DNA of 64,000 nt. Origin: Microcella alkaliphila (lineage in GTDB: Bacteria; Actinomycetota; Actinomycetes; Actinomycetales; Microbacteriaceae). This document shows, one piece after another, positions 44,678 to 53,683 of this stretch (within the stretch, counting starts at the first letter, position 1; every line of letters begins with the position of its first letter). The notes under the pieces are model-generated. The model had not been told where the DNA came from and searched no databases. It saw only the letters and a program-made list of their open reading frames with translations. Made by a program: the position numbers and the translations under genes. The stretch spans positions 2,356,001 to 2,420,000 of the forward strand of contig NZ_AP017315.1 in NCBI RefSeq assembly GCF_002355395.1. Reading direction: 5' to 3'.

Positions 44678-45919
44678 CTACCGGCGGGGGTTGTCGGCCG
44701 AAGGGTCAGCTGCGGTGCGCGAGACGAGCGCCGTCGCGATCGCGGTGACCCCTTCGGCGCGGCCCGTGAAGCCGAGGCCGTCGCTCGTCGTCGCGGCGAC
44801 GCTGACGGGGGCGCCGAGAATCCCGGTGAGGTGCTGCTCGACCTCGATGCGGCGCGGGGCGAAGCGGGGGCGGGCGGCGACGAGCTGCACGGCGACGTTC
44901 TCGACCCGGTAGCCCGCATCGGCGAGCAACGCGAGGGTGGCGGTGAGGAACACCTCGCCGCGCGCGTCGGTGAAGCGCGGGTCGTCGACCCCGAAGCGCG
45001 AGCCGATGTCACCGAGGCCGGCGGCCGACAGGAGCGCGTCGCAGATCGCGTGACTCACGGCGTCGCCGTCGCTGTGGCCCGCAAGCCCTGGCTCGTTCGG
45101 CCAGAAAAGTCCGCCGAGCCAGCACTCCGCTGTCTCATCGTACGCGTGAACGTCGACGCCGACGCCGGTGCGCAGGGCAGGGCCGGCGGTTACTGACGCG
45201 TCGCGGCCACCCGCGTCGGGCGCGGGCCCGAGCGCGCGCCCGTCCGCGATGAGCTCCGCGCGCCGCAGATCCCACGGCGTCGTGATCTTCAGCGCCGCCT
45301 CGTCGCCGGCAACCGTCACCACCGGATGCCCGGCGGCGGCGAACACCGAGGTGTCGTCGGTGTTCCCCGCCTCAGCCGCGGCGATCGCCTCACGGTAGGC
45401 CGCGAACGGGAAGCCCTGCGGCGTTTGCAGCACGGCAAGCCGCGACCGGTCGGCGACGCCGGTGACCGCGTCACCCCCGTCGGTCGTGGCGACCGTGTCG
45501 ACCATCGGCAGCGCGGGAATCACCCCGGCCGACGTCTCGCGCACCGTCGCCGCCACGCGCGCGAACACCGCGGTCGGGGTCAGGGCGCGCGCGGCGTCGT
45601 GAATCAGCACGGTGTCGATCGGCTCGCCCGACTCAGCGAGCGCGGCGATGCCGGCCGCGACCGAGTCTTGGCGCTCGGTACCGCCGGGCACGACGGAGCC
45701 GTAACCCGGTGCGAGAACGCGGTCGACGATGTCGCGGGCCGCATCCAGCCGGATGCTCGGGGCCACGACCACGACGCGCGCCTCCTCCTCGAGGCGCGCG
45801 ATCGCGGTCAACGCGTGCTCGAGCAGCGTCACGCCGCGCAAGGAGACGAACGCTTTGGGCTCGAAAGCCCCGAGCCGGGTGCCGCTACCTGCGGCAACGA
45901 CGACGATGCCGAGCCGCAC
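44678..45919 (-). CDS. ispDF: Bifunctional IspD-IspF of isoprenoid synthesis
   Basis: Fusion of two enzymes of the MEP pathway: CDP-ME synthase (IspD, about 1-225) and MECDP synthase (IspF, about 255-413). IspD shows VVAAGSGTRLGAFEPKAF and VLIHDAARALTP. IspF shows GVGVDVHAYDE with Asp and His metal ligands, and GLAGHSDGDAVSHAICDALL. The linker between is Ala/Gly-rich. The fusion skips the IspE step in between, as in other known IspDF proteins. GTG start; it follows carD by 8 bases, so the pair is probably co-transcribed. Confidence 0.93.
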   Translation of the reverse strand: MRLGIVVVAAGSGTRLGAFEPKAFVSLRGVTLLEHALTAIARLEEEARVVVVAPSIRLDAARDIVDRVLAPGYGSVVPGGTERQDSVAAGIAALAESGEPIDTVLIHDAARALTPTAVFARVAATVRETSAGVIPALPMVDTVATTDGGDAVTGVADRSRLAVLQTPQGFPFAAYREAIAAAEAGNTDDTSVFAAAGHPVVTVAGDEAALKITTPWDLRRAELIADGRALGPAPDAGGRDASVTAGPALRTGVGVDVHAYDETAECWLGGLFWPNEPGLAGHSDGDAVSHAICDALLSAAGLGDIGSRFGVDDPRFTDARGEVFLTATLALLADAGYRVENVAVQLVAARPRFAPRRIEVEQHLTGILGAPVSVAATTSDGLGFTGRAEGVTAIATALVSRTAADPSADNPRR

Positions 45920-45927
45920 GGTTGCGT

Positions 45928-46410
45928 TCAGGAGGCGAGAACCTCGTCGAGCACGCTCGACGCCTTCTCTTCGTCGGTCTTCTCGGCGAGCGCGAGCTCG
46001 GAGATCAGAATCTGACGAGCCTTGGCAAGCATGCGCTTCTCGCCGGCGCTCAGGCCGCGATCTTGGTCGCGACGCCAGAGGTCGCGCACGACCTCCGACA
46101 CCTTGATGACGTCACCCGAGGCGAGCTTCTCCAGGTTCGCCTTGTAGCGACGCGACCAGTTGGTCGGCTCTTCGGTGAACGGTGCGCGGAGCACCTCGAA
46201 CACCTTGTCGAGCCCCTCCTGGCCGATCACGTCACGAACGCCCACGAGATCGACGTTGTCCGCGGGAACCTCAATGGTGAGGTCGCCCTGCGTGACGTTG
46301 AGCTTGAGGTAGGTCTTCTCTTCGCCCTTGATGACTCGGGTCTTGACTTCGGTGATGGTCGCCGCACCGTGGTGCGGGTAAACGACCGTTTCTCCGACAA
46401 CGAATTGCAT
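45928..46410 (-). CDS. carD: CarD-family RNA polymerase-binding regulator
   Basis: Global transcription factor that binds the RNA polymerase beta subunit and stabilises open promoter complexes, notably at rRNA genes. 160 residues: N-terminal Tudor-like RNAP-interaction domain ([20 protein letters not shown], about 1-60) and a helical DNA-binding domain (about 75-160) with the Trp in [16 protein letters not shown]. Typical length for the family (about 160). ATG start at 46410 with AAGGA about 10 bases before, and an extended -10 promoter at 46438-46443. Confidence 0.95.
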   Translation of the reverse strand: MQFVVGETVVYPHHGAATITEVKTRVIKGEEKTYLKLNVTQGDLTIEVPADNVDLVGVRDVIGQEGLDKVFEVLRAPFTEEPTNWSRRYKANLEKLASGDVIKVSEVVRDLWRRDQDRGLSAGEKRMLAKARQILISELALAEKTDEEKASSVLDEVLAS

Positions 46411-46437
46411 GGGTGGTGGTCCTTCCGCAGAACTCCT

Positions 46438-46447
46438 ATTCTACCAC
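46438..46447 (-). promoter_or_regulatory. Extended -10 promoter of carD
   Basis: On the minus strand TGTGG-TAGAAT includes TGG directly before TAGAAT, an extended -10. The -35 is weak, as is usual with extended -10 promoters. Confidence 0.6.
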
Positions 46448-46610
46448 AGGAATTTCTCAGCAAGCCGCCCCGTCTGTCGGGCGTTCGCCGGGGCAGCGCG
46501 CGCCCGCGAAGCGTCGCCACGCCCGCTAGACTGGTCGAGGTCGCGCCCACGCAGGCGGGCTATGCCCGGCCAGCGACCGCCGAATAGACGACGGGCACTG
46601 GAGGCATTTC

Positions 46611-47096
46611 GTGAAAACTCGCATGGCGGCAACCCTCGCGCTCGCCGCCGCGGTCATGGTCGGTGTGAGCGGTTGCACCTTCTCGGCGAACATCGCCACG
46701 CAGAAGGAGTATGACCCGTCAGACGGTGTCGGCACCACCATCGAACGGGTCTCCGTGCGCAACGTGATGCTGATCGGCGAGTCGAACGACGAGCTCAACC
46801 TCGTCATGACGGTTGCGAACAACTCCGACGAGCAGCAGACGCTCTCGGTGCAGTGGGAGGCCGGCGGCACCCGCGAGACCGAGACGGTCACCCTCGAGCC
46901 GCTCGGCCTGACGCGCGTCGGCGGCCCCGACGACGAGCAGTCGATCATCGTGACCGGCACCGGTGCGACGATGGGCGGCCTGTACCCGATCTTCTTCACC
47001 TACGGCGACGCCGAGGGCAGCGAGATCCTCGTGCCGGTGCTCGACGGCACGCTGCCCGAGTACGAGCTCTTCGTTCCCTCCGCGATCGAGCGCTAA
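46611..47096 (+). CDS. Small predicted lipoprotein
   Basis: 161-residue exported protein of unknown function. A short signal (MKTRMAATLALAAAVMVGV) ends in the lipobox VSGC near residue 21, so it is probably lipid-anchored. The remainder is a single beta-rich domain (VSVRNVMLIGESNDELNLVM, NNSDEQQTLSVQWEAGG) that resembles copper-chaperone-like or DUF4352-type beta sandwiches, but I do not recognise a family. GTG start with GGAGG 6 bases before. Divergent from carD. Its stop codon overlaps that of the convergent response regulator gene. Confidence 0.75.
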   Translation: MKTRMAATLALAAAVMVGVSGCTFSANIATQKEYDPSDGVGTTIERVSVRNVMLIGESNDELNLVMTVANNSDEQQTLSVQWEAGGTRETETVTLEPLGLTRVGGPDDEQSIIVTGTGATMGGLYPIFFTYGDAEGSEILVPVLDGTLPEYELFVPSAIER

Positions 47097-47773
47097 GCCT
47101 CGAAGCGATAGCCGAGGCCGCGAACGGTCACGAGCATCCGCGGGTTTGACGGGTCGGGTTCGATCTTCGACCGGATTCGCTTGACGTGCACGTCGAGCGT
47201 CTTCGTGTCACCGAAATAGTCGGCACCCCACACCCGGTCGATCAACTGACCGCGCGTGAGCACGCGCCCGGCGTTGCGCAGCAGCAGCTCGAGCAGCTCG
47301 AATTCCTTGAGCGGCATGGCCACCTCGCGGCCGTCGACCATGACCTGGTGCCGGTCGACGTCCATGCGCACGCTGCCGGCCTCCAGCACGCTGTCGTCGA
47401 GGTCGTCTTCGTCGACCCGGCGACGCAGAACGGCACGGATGCGCGCCAACAGTTCGCGCGTCGAATACGGCTTCGTGACGTAGTCGTCGGCCCCCAACTC
47501 AAGCCCCACGACGATGTCGACCTCACTGTCCTTCGCCGTCAGCATGATGATCGGCACGCTGGAGCGCTGACGAAGTTCGCGGCACACCTCGGTGCCGGGA
47601 ATGCCGGGCAGCATGAGGTCGAGCAGCACGAGGTCGGCACCGGCGCGGTCGAACTCGATGAGCGCCTCGACGCCATCGGCGGCGACCTGCGTTTCGTAGC
47701 CCTCGCGAGTCAGCAGGTACGACAGAGGCTCGGAGAGCGACGCTTCGTCTTCGACGATGAGGATGCGGGTCAT
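47093..47773 (-). CDS. regX3: OmpR-type response regulator RegX3
   Basis: Phosphate-responsive transcription factor. 226 residues: receiver domain (about 1-120) with the phospho-acceptor Asp in DLVLLDLMLPG (near 52) and the switch Lys in YVTKPYS; winged-helix domain (about 130-226) with VLTRGQLIDRVWG and TLDVHVKRIRSKIE. It overlaps the upstream sensor kinase gene as ATGA, and phoU is next to the pair, the arrangement of SenX3-RegX3. PHO-box-like repeats at 49006 and 60807 are its probable targets. Confidence 0.9.
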   Translation of the reverse strand: MTRILIVEDEASLSEPLSYLLTREGYETQVAADGVEALIEFDRAGADLVLLDLMLPGIPGTEVCRELRQRSSVPIIMLTAKDSEVDIVVGLELGADDYVTKPYSTRELLARIRAVLRRRVDEDDLDDSVLEAGSVRMDVDRHQVMVDGREVAMPLKEFELLELLLRNAGRVLTRGQLIDRVWGADYFGDTKTLDVHVKRIRSKIEPDPSNPRMLVTVRGLGYRFEA

Positions 47774-48933
47774 GAACGCACTTTCTGCTTCGGGGTGGAT
47801 GCTCGCGCCGAGCCGACGGCGCGCGGAAGGCGGATGGTGAAGGTCGAGCCGTAGCCGGCCTGCGACCAGACGCGCACGTCGCCGCCGTGGTTCTGCACGA
47901 CGTGCTTGACGATGCTGAGGCCGAGGCCGGTGCCGCCCGTCGCGCGGGAACGGGCCTGGTCGATGCGGAAGAAGCGCTCGAACACGCGGTCGAGTTCTTC
48001 CTCGGGGATTCCGACGCCCTGGTCGGTGACGGCGATCTCGACGATGTCGTCGGTCATCGACACCCCGATTCCGACCCGGGAGGGCTTCGCGGAGTATTGG
48101 ATCGCGTTCGCGACCAGATTGTGGACCGCGGTCACGAGCATCCCCTCGTCACCCATGACGCGCGCCTTCTTCGCGCCGCCGCTGACAATCTGGATGCCCG
48201 CTGCCTCCGCCGCGACCCGGTTCTTGTCGATCGCGGCCGAAATGACGGCGTCGACGTCGACCTCCGTCGGGTCGGAGAGCGCGTCTGCGGCCTGCAGGCG
48301 CGACAGCTCGATGATCTCCTGCGTCATCGCCGCGAGCCTCGCCGACTCGGTCTTCATGCGGTCGGCGAAGCGGCGCACCTGGTCGGGGTCGTCGGAGGCG
48401 TGCTCGAGGGCCTCGGCGAGGAGCCCCACCGCCCCGATCGGGGTCTTCAGTTCGTGGCTGATGTTCGCCACGAAGTCGCGGCGCACCGCCTCGAGTCGGT
48501 GCGCCTCGGTGCGGTCGTCGGCGATGAGCAGCATGTAGCGGGTGCCGAGCGGCGCGACCCGCACGCTCAGCCGCAACTGCGCGTCGCCGAGCGGTCCACG
48601 GGTGAGCTCGAGGTCCTCCGTGACCGGCTCGCCGTAGCGGCGAACGCGGTCGACGAGCTCGGTCAGGCGCGCGTGGACGAGGGTGCGATGCCAGACGAGG
48701 CCGAGGGCGTGCGCGCCGGGAGATGTCTTGATGACGGTGTTCGACGCATCCAGCACGACCGCCGCCGACTCGAGCGCGTCGATGACCTGGTCGACGCCGT
48801 CGGGAACGGTGGCCGTCGCGACCTGCGCGGCACGATGCCCACGCCTGGCCGCCGCGATGATGATCGCAACGGCGCCGCCCCCCAGGAACGCTCCGAGCAG
48901 GAGCGCGAGGGGAACCAGCAGTGCCGACTCCAT
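47770..48933 (-). CDS. senX3: Sensor histidine kinase SenX3
   Basis: Membrane sensor partner of RegX3. About 387 residues from the start chosen here: one transmembrane helix (LLVPLALLLGAFLGGGAVAI), a PAS-like domain (about 60-145), the dimerisation domain with phospho-His in RRDFVANISHELKTPIGAV, and the ATPase domain with N-box (HNLVANAIQYS), G1 (VTDQGVGIP) and G2 (GGTGLGLSIVKHV). The frame is open to ATG 49011, giving 413 residues. I prefer ATG 48933, because the -10-like TACGCT lies 7 bases before it and the codons in between lack the strong third-position bias. Confidence 0.88.
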   Translation of the reverse strand: MESALLVPLALLLGAFLGGGAVAIIIAAARRGHRAAQVATATVPDGVDQVIDALESAAVVLDASNTVIKTSPGAHALGLVWHRTLVHARLTELVDRVRRYGEPVTEDLELTRGPLGDAQLRLSVRVAPLGTRYMLLIADDRTEAHRLEAVRRDFVANISHELKTPIGAVGLLAEALEHASDDPDQVRRFADRMKTESARLAAMTQEIIELSRLQAADALSDPTEVDVDAVISAAIDKNRVAAEAAGIQIVSGGAKKARVMGDEGMLVTAVHNLVANAIQYSAKPSRVGIGVSMTDDIVEIAVTDQGVGIPEEELDRVFERFFRIDQARSRATGGTGLGLSIVKHVVQNHGGDVRVWSQAGYGSTFTIRLPRAVGSARASTPKQKVRS

Positions 48934-49005
48934 GGTGATCAGCGTACTGACCGTCGAAGCGACACCCGCGCCCGAGCCCGGCTGGACGCCGCCACTGGGA
49001 GTAGA

Positions 49006-49034
49006 GTTCATCGCTCAGACACCTGACGTTTACC
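49006..49034. promoter_or_regulatory. PHO-box-like repeats between senX3 and phoU
   Basis: GTTCATC (49006), AGACACC (49017) and GTTTACC (49028) are 11 bases apart, the spacing of actinobacterial PHO boxes (GTTCACC units). The middle unit is weak. Confidence 0.45.
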
Positions 49035-49092
49035 GGAGCAAGACACGGTAGGCACGTCTGAAGAGGGCCCGACGAGACGAGGACGAACCCCC

Positions 49093-49746
49093 ATGCGCGA
49101 AGTTTTCCAGCAAGAGTTGGCCGAGGTGCAGGAACGCCTCGTCGAGATCGCCACGCTGGTCGCCGAGTCGATCGACAACGCCACCCGCGCGTTCAACGAG
49201 GTCAACGTCGCACTCGCCGAGCAGGTCATCGAAGATGACGACCGCATCGATGCCGCCGCCGCCGAACTCGACGAACTCGCCATCAACATCCTCGCCCGGC
49301 AGCAGCCGGTCGCCCGCGACCTGCGCATCGTCGTCAGCGCCCTGCGCATCAGCGCGTCACTCGAGCGCATGGGTGACATGGCCGAGCACATCGCCCAGCT
49401 GTCGCGCTACCGCTTCCCCGACAAGGTCGTGCCGAAGAGCCTGCGCCCCACCTTCGTCGAGATGGGCGCCGTCGACGTGTCGATCGCCCGCAAGCTCGTC
49501 GAGCTGCTGCGCACCGAAGACACGGCGATCGCCGAAGAGATTCGCAACGACGACGACAAGGTCGACGCCCTGCACCTCAGCGTGTTCGACAAGGTTCTCG
49601 GCGAGACGTGGAAGGGCGAGGCCATCGACACGGTCGACGCAACCCTCGCCTCGCGCTACCACGAGCGCTTCGCCGACCACGCGGTGTCGATCGCCAAGAA
49701 GGTGCAGTACCTCGCGACCGGCGACTGGGTTCCGGCCGACGACTAG
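49093..49746 (+). CDS. phoU: Phosphate-system regulator PhoU
   Basis: Negative regulator that links the Pst phosphate importer to the SenX3-RegX3 system. 217 residues, all helical, with two repeats of the PhoU three-helix bundle; the acidic metal-binding motifs are visible as EDDDRIDAAAAELDELA in the first repeat and RNDDDKVDALHLSVFDKV in the second. ATG start at 49093. Divergent from senX3 over a gap with PHO-box-like repeats. Its stop shares the bases CTAG with the stop of the convergent LigT-like gene. Confidence 0.95.
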   Translation: MREVFQQELAEVQERLVEIATLVAESIDNATRAFNEVNVALAEQVIEDDDRIDAAAAELDELAINILARQQPVARDLRIVVSALRISASLERMGDMAEHIAQLSRYRFPDKVVPKSLRPTFVEMGAVDVSIARKLVELLRTEDTAIAEEIRNDDDKVDALHLSVFDKVLGETWKGEAIDTVDATLASRYHERFADHAVSIAKKVQYLATGDWVPADD

Positions 49747-50207
49747 ATCAGGGGAAACTGCTCGGCGACGGTAGCGGTCTCACCGGCAAGCTCGAGCACG
49801 GCGACACTGCGCAGTTCGAGGCGCTCACCGCGGTCGACGCGGTCATAAGTCTCCGGCACGGGCACGTGCGGCTGGTATCCGCCACCCGCAAGCGTCGGGT
49901 CGGCGACTCGCACGCCCAGCTCGCGCAAGCCCAGCACCAGGGTGCGGTGCGCGACCGTCAGCGAGCCGTCGTCGTCGAGCAGCGTGGTGGGGCGAGCATC
50001 CTGACCGAGCTCGTCGTCGTCGCCGCCCACGGCCACGAAGGGGCCGTGGCTGGCGTACGCGAGCTCCACCGCGGCGGTCACCTGGCCGAGGTCGGCCTCG
50101 GTGGCGGCGCGGTCGAGTAGCACGACGTGCGGGGGCAGGTCGTCGAGCGGCAGCTCGTCGCCGAGGGCGACCTCGTCGAGGAAGGCGACGACCGCGAAGT
50201 GCAGCAC
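49743..50207 (-). CDS. Conserved protein, possible 2H-phosphoesterase (LigT-like) fold
   Basis: 154-residue protein I do not recognise with certainty. It has two PH-V type motifs, PPHVVLLDRA near residue 25 and YQPHVPV near 112, spaced as the two HxT/S motifs of LigT/2'-5' RNA ligase-like phosphoesterases. In both, the Thr/Ser after His is changed (HVV, HVP), so it may be inactive or bind without catalysis. GTG start. It lies 28 bases after gpmA on the same strand and may be co-transcribed. Its end is locked to phoU by shared stop bases. Confidence 0.6.
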   Translation of the reverse strand: MLHFAVVAFLDEVALGDELPLDDLPPHVVLLDRAATEADLGQVTAAVELAYASHGPFVAVGGDDDELGQDARPTTLLDDDGSLTVAHRTLVLGLRELGVRVADPTLAGGGYQPHVPVPETYDRVDRGERLELRSVAVLELAGETATVAEQFPLI

Positions 50208-50235
50208 GGCAGTGGGAGGGCGCCTTGGCCGACCG

Positions 50236-50979
50236 CTACTTCTTGCCCTGACTGGCGACGGCGGCGGCTCCGGCGGCGGCGGCCTCGGGGTCGAGGTACT
50301 CGGCCGGCTTCACGGGCATGAAGTCGTCGCCCAGCTCGTAGACGAGCGGGATGCCCGTCGGGATGTTGAGGCCCGCGATGTCGTCGTCGCTGATGCCGTC
50401 GAGGTGCTTCACGAGCGCGCGCAGCGAGTTGCCGTGAGCGGTGATGAGCACCGTGTTGCCCGCGGCCAGGTCTTTCGTGATGTCGCTCTGCCAGTAGGGC
50501 AGCATGCGGTCGATGACGAGCTTGAGGCTCTCGGTGCGGGGCACCTCGCCGTCGATGTCGACGTAGCGCGGGTCGTGCACCTGGCTGTACTCGGCGTCGT
50601 CGTCGAGCGGCGGCGGGGGCGTGTCGAAGCTGCGGCGCCACGTCATGAAGAGCTCTTCGCCGTGCTGCTCGAGCGTCTCGGCCTTGTTGAGGCCCTGCAG
50701 GGCGCCGTAGTGGCGCTCGTTGAGGCGCCAGCTGCGCTTGACGGGAAGCCAGTCGAGGTCGGCGACCTCGAGGGCGATGTTCGCCGTGTGGATGGCGCGC
50801 TTCAGCAGGCTCGTGTAGAGCACGCGGGGTTCGAGACCCGAGTCCTTGATCAGCTGACCGGCGCGGCGGCCCTCTTCGCGGCCCTGCTCGGTCAGTTCGA
50901 CGTCGACCCACCCGGTGAAGATGTTCTTCTCGTTCCAGACGGAGTGGCCATGGCGAAGCAGGATCAGCGTGTGCGTCAT
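50236..50979 (-). CDS. gpmA: 2,3-bisphosphoglycerate-dependent phosphoglycerate mutase
   Basis: Interconverts 3- and 2-phosphoglycerate in glycolysis, through a phospho-His intermediate. 247 residues. The catalytic His is in [20 protein letters not shown] (near 10), with the second active-site His in [16 protein letters not shown] (near 182) and the Glu in [21 protein letters not shown] ERHYGALQ (near 88). ATG start; the -10-like TAGGCT is 7 bases before it on the minus strand with no ribosome site, so a leaderless mRNA is likely. Short poly-Ala tail at the C-terminus. Confidence 0.95.
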   Translation of the reverse strand: MTHTLILLRHGHSVWNEKNIFTGWVDVELTEQGREEGRRAGQLIKDSGLEPRVLYTSLLKRAIHTANIALEVADLDWLPVKRSWRLNERHYGALQGLNKAETLEQHGEELFMTWRRSFDTPPPPLDDDAEYSQVHDPRYVDIDGEVPRTESLKLVIDRMLPYWQSDITKDLAAGNTVLITAHGNSLRALVKHLDGISDDDIAGLNIPTGIPLVYELGDDFMPVKPAEYLDPEAAAAGAAAVASQGKK

Positions 50980-51062
50980 GGGGTCAAGCCTAGCGAGGGC
51001 CGGGCGGTGGTCGCTGGGTGGTAGTCGCTGGGCGCTGGGCGCTGGGCGCGAGAATGGTGCGC

Positions 51063-51914
51063 ATGGTTGAGGGTCGGGTGACGCGCGGCACGACCGGCGT
51101 GAACCGCCTGCGCCGAATGGACCGCTATATTGCCGCGCATCCCGCGTGGAGGGCGGCGGCCGTGCCGCTCGCCGTCGACCTCGGCTACGGGGCCTCGTGG
51201 TGGACGGCCCGCGAACTGCTTCTTCGGCTGCGCTCCGTTCGGCCGGATGCTCGGGTCACCGGCATCGAGATCGACCCGGCTCGGGTGCGCCACGCGCACG
51301 AGCAGGCCGAGGCCGCGCGGGCGGCCGGCGAGTCGGGGCTCGACGGGCTGCGGTTCGTCGTCGGAGGATTCGAGGTGCCCCTCCCGGGCGGGGAGCGCCC
51401 TGCGGTGATCCGGGCGGCGAACGTGCTGCGGCAATACGACGAGGGTGAGGTCGCTGCCGCCTGGGAGTTGATGCTGAAACGCCTCGCCCCGGGGGGCCTG
51501 CTGGTGGAGGGTACCTCGAACGAGGTGGGGCGCGTGGCGAGCTGGGTGTCGCTGCGCCCCGAGGTGGGGCCGGAGACGTTCACGATCGCCCTGCACCTCG
51601 ACGCGCTGCGCACAGGCGACGTGACCGGACGCGGCGGCGTGGCGACCGCCGAGGCGCTGCCGAGTGTCGTCGCGGAGCGCTTGCCGAAGGTGCTGATCCA
51701 CCGCAACGTCTCGGGCGAGGGCGTGCACGAGCTGCTGCGGGCGCTCGACGACCAGTGGATGCGGGCCGCACCGCTCGGGGCGTTCTCGGCCCGTCAGCGG
51801 TGGATCGCCGCGGTGCAGGGCCTGCGCGACGCGGGATGGCCGGTTCGCGACGGGGTCTCCCGCTGGAGGCTCGGCGAGCTCACCGTCGACTGGAGCGCCG
51901 TCGCCCCACGCTGA
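51063..51914 (+). CDS. Class I SAM-dependent methyltransferase-like protein
   Basis: 283-residue Rossmann-fold protein. Motif I is [18 protein letters not shown] with the following acidic strand end [11 protein letters not shown]; post-motif sequences [23 protein letters not shown] and [19 protein letters not shown] fit an SAM-binding methyltransferase. The target is unknown. I start at ATG 51063, since GAGAAT lies 7 bases before it (leaderless pattern); in-frame starts at 51018 and 51054 are alternatives. Divergent from gpmA. A long non-coding, repeat-bearing space follows. Confidence 0.78.
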   Translation: MVEGRVTRGTTGVNRLRRMDRYIAAHPAWRAAAVPLAVDLGYGASWWTARELLLRLRSVRPDARVTGIEIDPARVRHAHEQAEAARAAGESGLDGLRFVVGGFEVPLPGGERPAVIRAANVLRQYDEGEVAAAWELMLKRLAPGGLLVEGTSNEVGRVASWVSLRPEVGPETFTIALHLDALRTGDVTGRGGVATAEALPSVVAERLPKVLIHRNVSGEGVHELLRALDDQWMRAAPLGAFSARQRWIAAVQGLRDAGWPVRDGVSRWRLGELTVDWSAVAPR

Positions 51915-52563
51915 CCCGGGGCGACGAGAGTCACCGAGCGCGAGGGCCCGAGACGACGGGCGCCGGGGTCGCGGAGCGCGCCGGGGGTGCACGGAGCGAG
52001 CGGAGGGCGCGGAGCGCGCCGGGGCGGGACACGGGCACCGGAAGCCGGGCACCAGACGCCGGGCACCGCGGGGTGCACACTCACCCCCTCCCGCGACTTC
52101 CACAACAGCGGAAGGGTGACGCGGCCTCACAACTCCGCCGTTGTGTGTGCGGTGGGAGAGAGAGAGCGAGAGAGAGGGGGGGTGGGTGCGCTCTCTGCTC
52201 GTGCGGGGTTGCGCAGATCGTGCGGAGGAAAACCCGCACGGAGTGCGCAAACCGGCACGGAGTCAGTACGCGAGACACGGGTTTGCGCCGAAACAAGCCC
52301 CGAGCGGCCATTGGTTCGGCGCAAACCCTTGTTTCGGCGGCGAACGTGGGCGCCGGGCGGAACGGCACCACGCGGAACGACGCCGGGCGGAACGGCACCG
52401 CGAACTCAGGGGTGGGCGCGGCGGTCGCACCCACAGGGGCGGGAGCGCCTGGCGGCGAGCGCGCGCCTACAAGGGCGGGAGCGCCTGGCGGCGGGCGCAC
52501 CTGGAGCGGCGGGCGCGGCGGGCGCGCCTAGAGCGGCGGCCGCGGCGGGCGCGCCTGGCGCGC
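51915..52563. repeat. 650-bp non-coding gap with palindromes and simple repeats
   Basis: Contains a GA-rich tract (52156-52180), a long interrupted hairpin (52206-52253: GGGTTGCGCA and CGTGCGG pairing with CCGCACG and TGCGCAAACC), a perfect 14-bp inverted repeat (GGGTTTGCGCCGAA 52279-52292, TTCGGCGCAAACCC 52315-52328), an overlapping one (CCGAAACAAG / CTTGTTTCGG), direct copies of CGCCGGGCGGAACGGCACC near 52350 and 52381, and GGGCGGGAGCGCCTGGCGGC at about 52437 and 52474. Open frames here look compositional. Confidence 0.8.
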
Positions 52564-53670
52564 CTACAGGGGCGGGAGCGACTGTCGCGCCTCGGCGCGG
52601 GTGAGGCCGCAGACGATCAGGGTGTCGAAGACCAGCGAGCGCAGCAGCACCACGACCACCTGGTCGGGTACCCGCACGGCTCCCGGAACCGTGTCGGGCG
52701 AGAGCTCCCCGCTCATGGCGAGACCCAGCACCCGGGCGCGGTCGCGCTCGCTGGCATCGTCCACGGACCGCCCCAGGGCTTCGACGATCACCGCCGCCTC
52801 GTCGAGCAGGTGGGCGAGTCCCGGCCGCTCGAGTCCGTCGCGCACGAGGATCTCGACCCGGCGCGCGATCGACCGCACGTGCCGCGTCACCAGGTCGGCC
52901 GAGCCGAGCAGCTCGGCCTCCGCCGCGAGCCGCGCACGCCCGCGGCGCAACCACGGAGAGTAGGCGGCGACGGCGCGCGCCGACTCGAGGGACGTCGCCC
53001 ACTCGTCGATCAGTGGCTGCGTGCGACGACTGCGCGACAGGGCGAGCTCGGCGGCGGCCGTGTCGCCACGCCGGAGCGCCTCGGCGACGCCCTTCAGCGA
53101 CTCGACGAGCAGCGAGAACAGCGCGCGCGACTCGCCGCGGGTGCGCAGCACGTCAAGGCGCGGGATGAGCGCGGTAACGAGCAGCGCGACGACTCCCCCG
53201 ACGAGCCCGTCGACGGCGCGCTCGAACACTCCCCCCTCGGGGTCGGGCAGCACGGCGACCAGCATCGACTGCACCGCCGCCGCCACGGCGAAGCCGGTCG
53301 ACGCCGACACGAGCCGGGCCACGATCAACGCCACCGCCAAAATGAGCGCCAGCTGCCACACCCCGCGCCCAACGGCGAGCACGATGAGCGCCGCGACGAC
53401 GATTCCCACCAGGATGCCCACGACCGTTTCGAGCACCCGTCGCGGTCGCGCGTCGCGCGCGAACCCGAGCGCGCTGATCGTCACCGTGACGGCAACGATC
53501 GGCAGCTCGTGGTCGAGCACGTAGCGGGCAAACGCGTAGGCCATGACCACGCCGGCGACGATCTGGGCAATCGCGGGCAGCGACCGGGCGAGCCTGCGCA
53601 GAGCGCGTCGAGCATCCAGCCGGAGACTGATGCGGCGTTCGAGCCGGCGAAGCGGATCGGCGCCGCGCAC
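52564..53670 (-). CDS. FUSC-type membrane protein (aromatic acid exporter-like)
   Basis: 368-residue membrane protein. A basic N-terminal stretch (about 1-25) precedes six or seven helices (LPAIAQIVAGVVMAYAFARY, LIVLAVGRGVWQLALILAVA, VDGLVGGVVALLVTALIP), then a cytosolic helical domain of about 180 residues. This is the layout of FUSC/YccS-like proteins related to efflux of aromatic carboxylic acids; the substrate is unknown. GTG start, 13 bases after the ygfZ stop, so it closes the operon that starts at 55824. Its 3' end borders the repeat-rich gap. Confidence 0.8.
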   Translation of the reverse strand: MRGADPLRRLERRISLRLDARRALRRLARSLPAIAQIVAGVVMAYAFARYVLDHELPIVAVTVTISALGFARDARPRRVLETVVGILVGIVVAALIVLAVGRGVWQLALILAVALIVARLVSASTGFAVAAAVQSMLVAVLPDPEGGVFERAVDGLVGGVVALLVTALIPRLDVLRTRGESRALFSLLVESLKGVAEALRRGDTAAAELALSRSRRTQPLIDEWATSLESARAVAAYSPWLRRGRARLAAEAELLGSADLVTRHVRSIARRVEILVRDGLERPGLAHLLDEAAVIVEALGRSVDDASERDRARVLGLAMSGELSPDTVPGAVRVPDQVVVVLLRSLVFDTLIVCGLTRAEARQSLPPL

Positions 53671-53683
53671 GACGGGCCCTGCC

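Noticed and set aside
52156..52180. GA-rich tract as a regulatory switch
   Set aside because: It could vary in length by slippage, but no gene or promoter lies close enough to be controlled by it.
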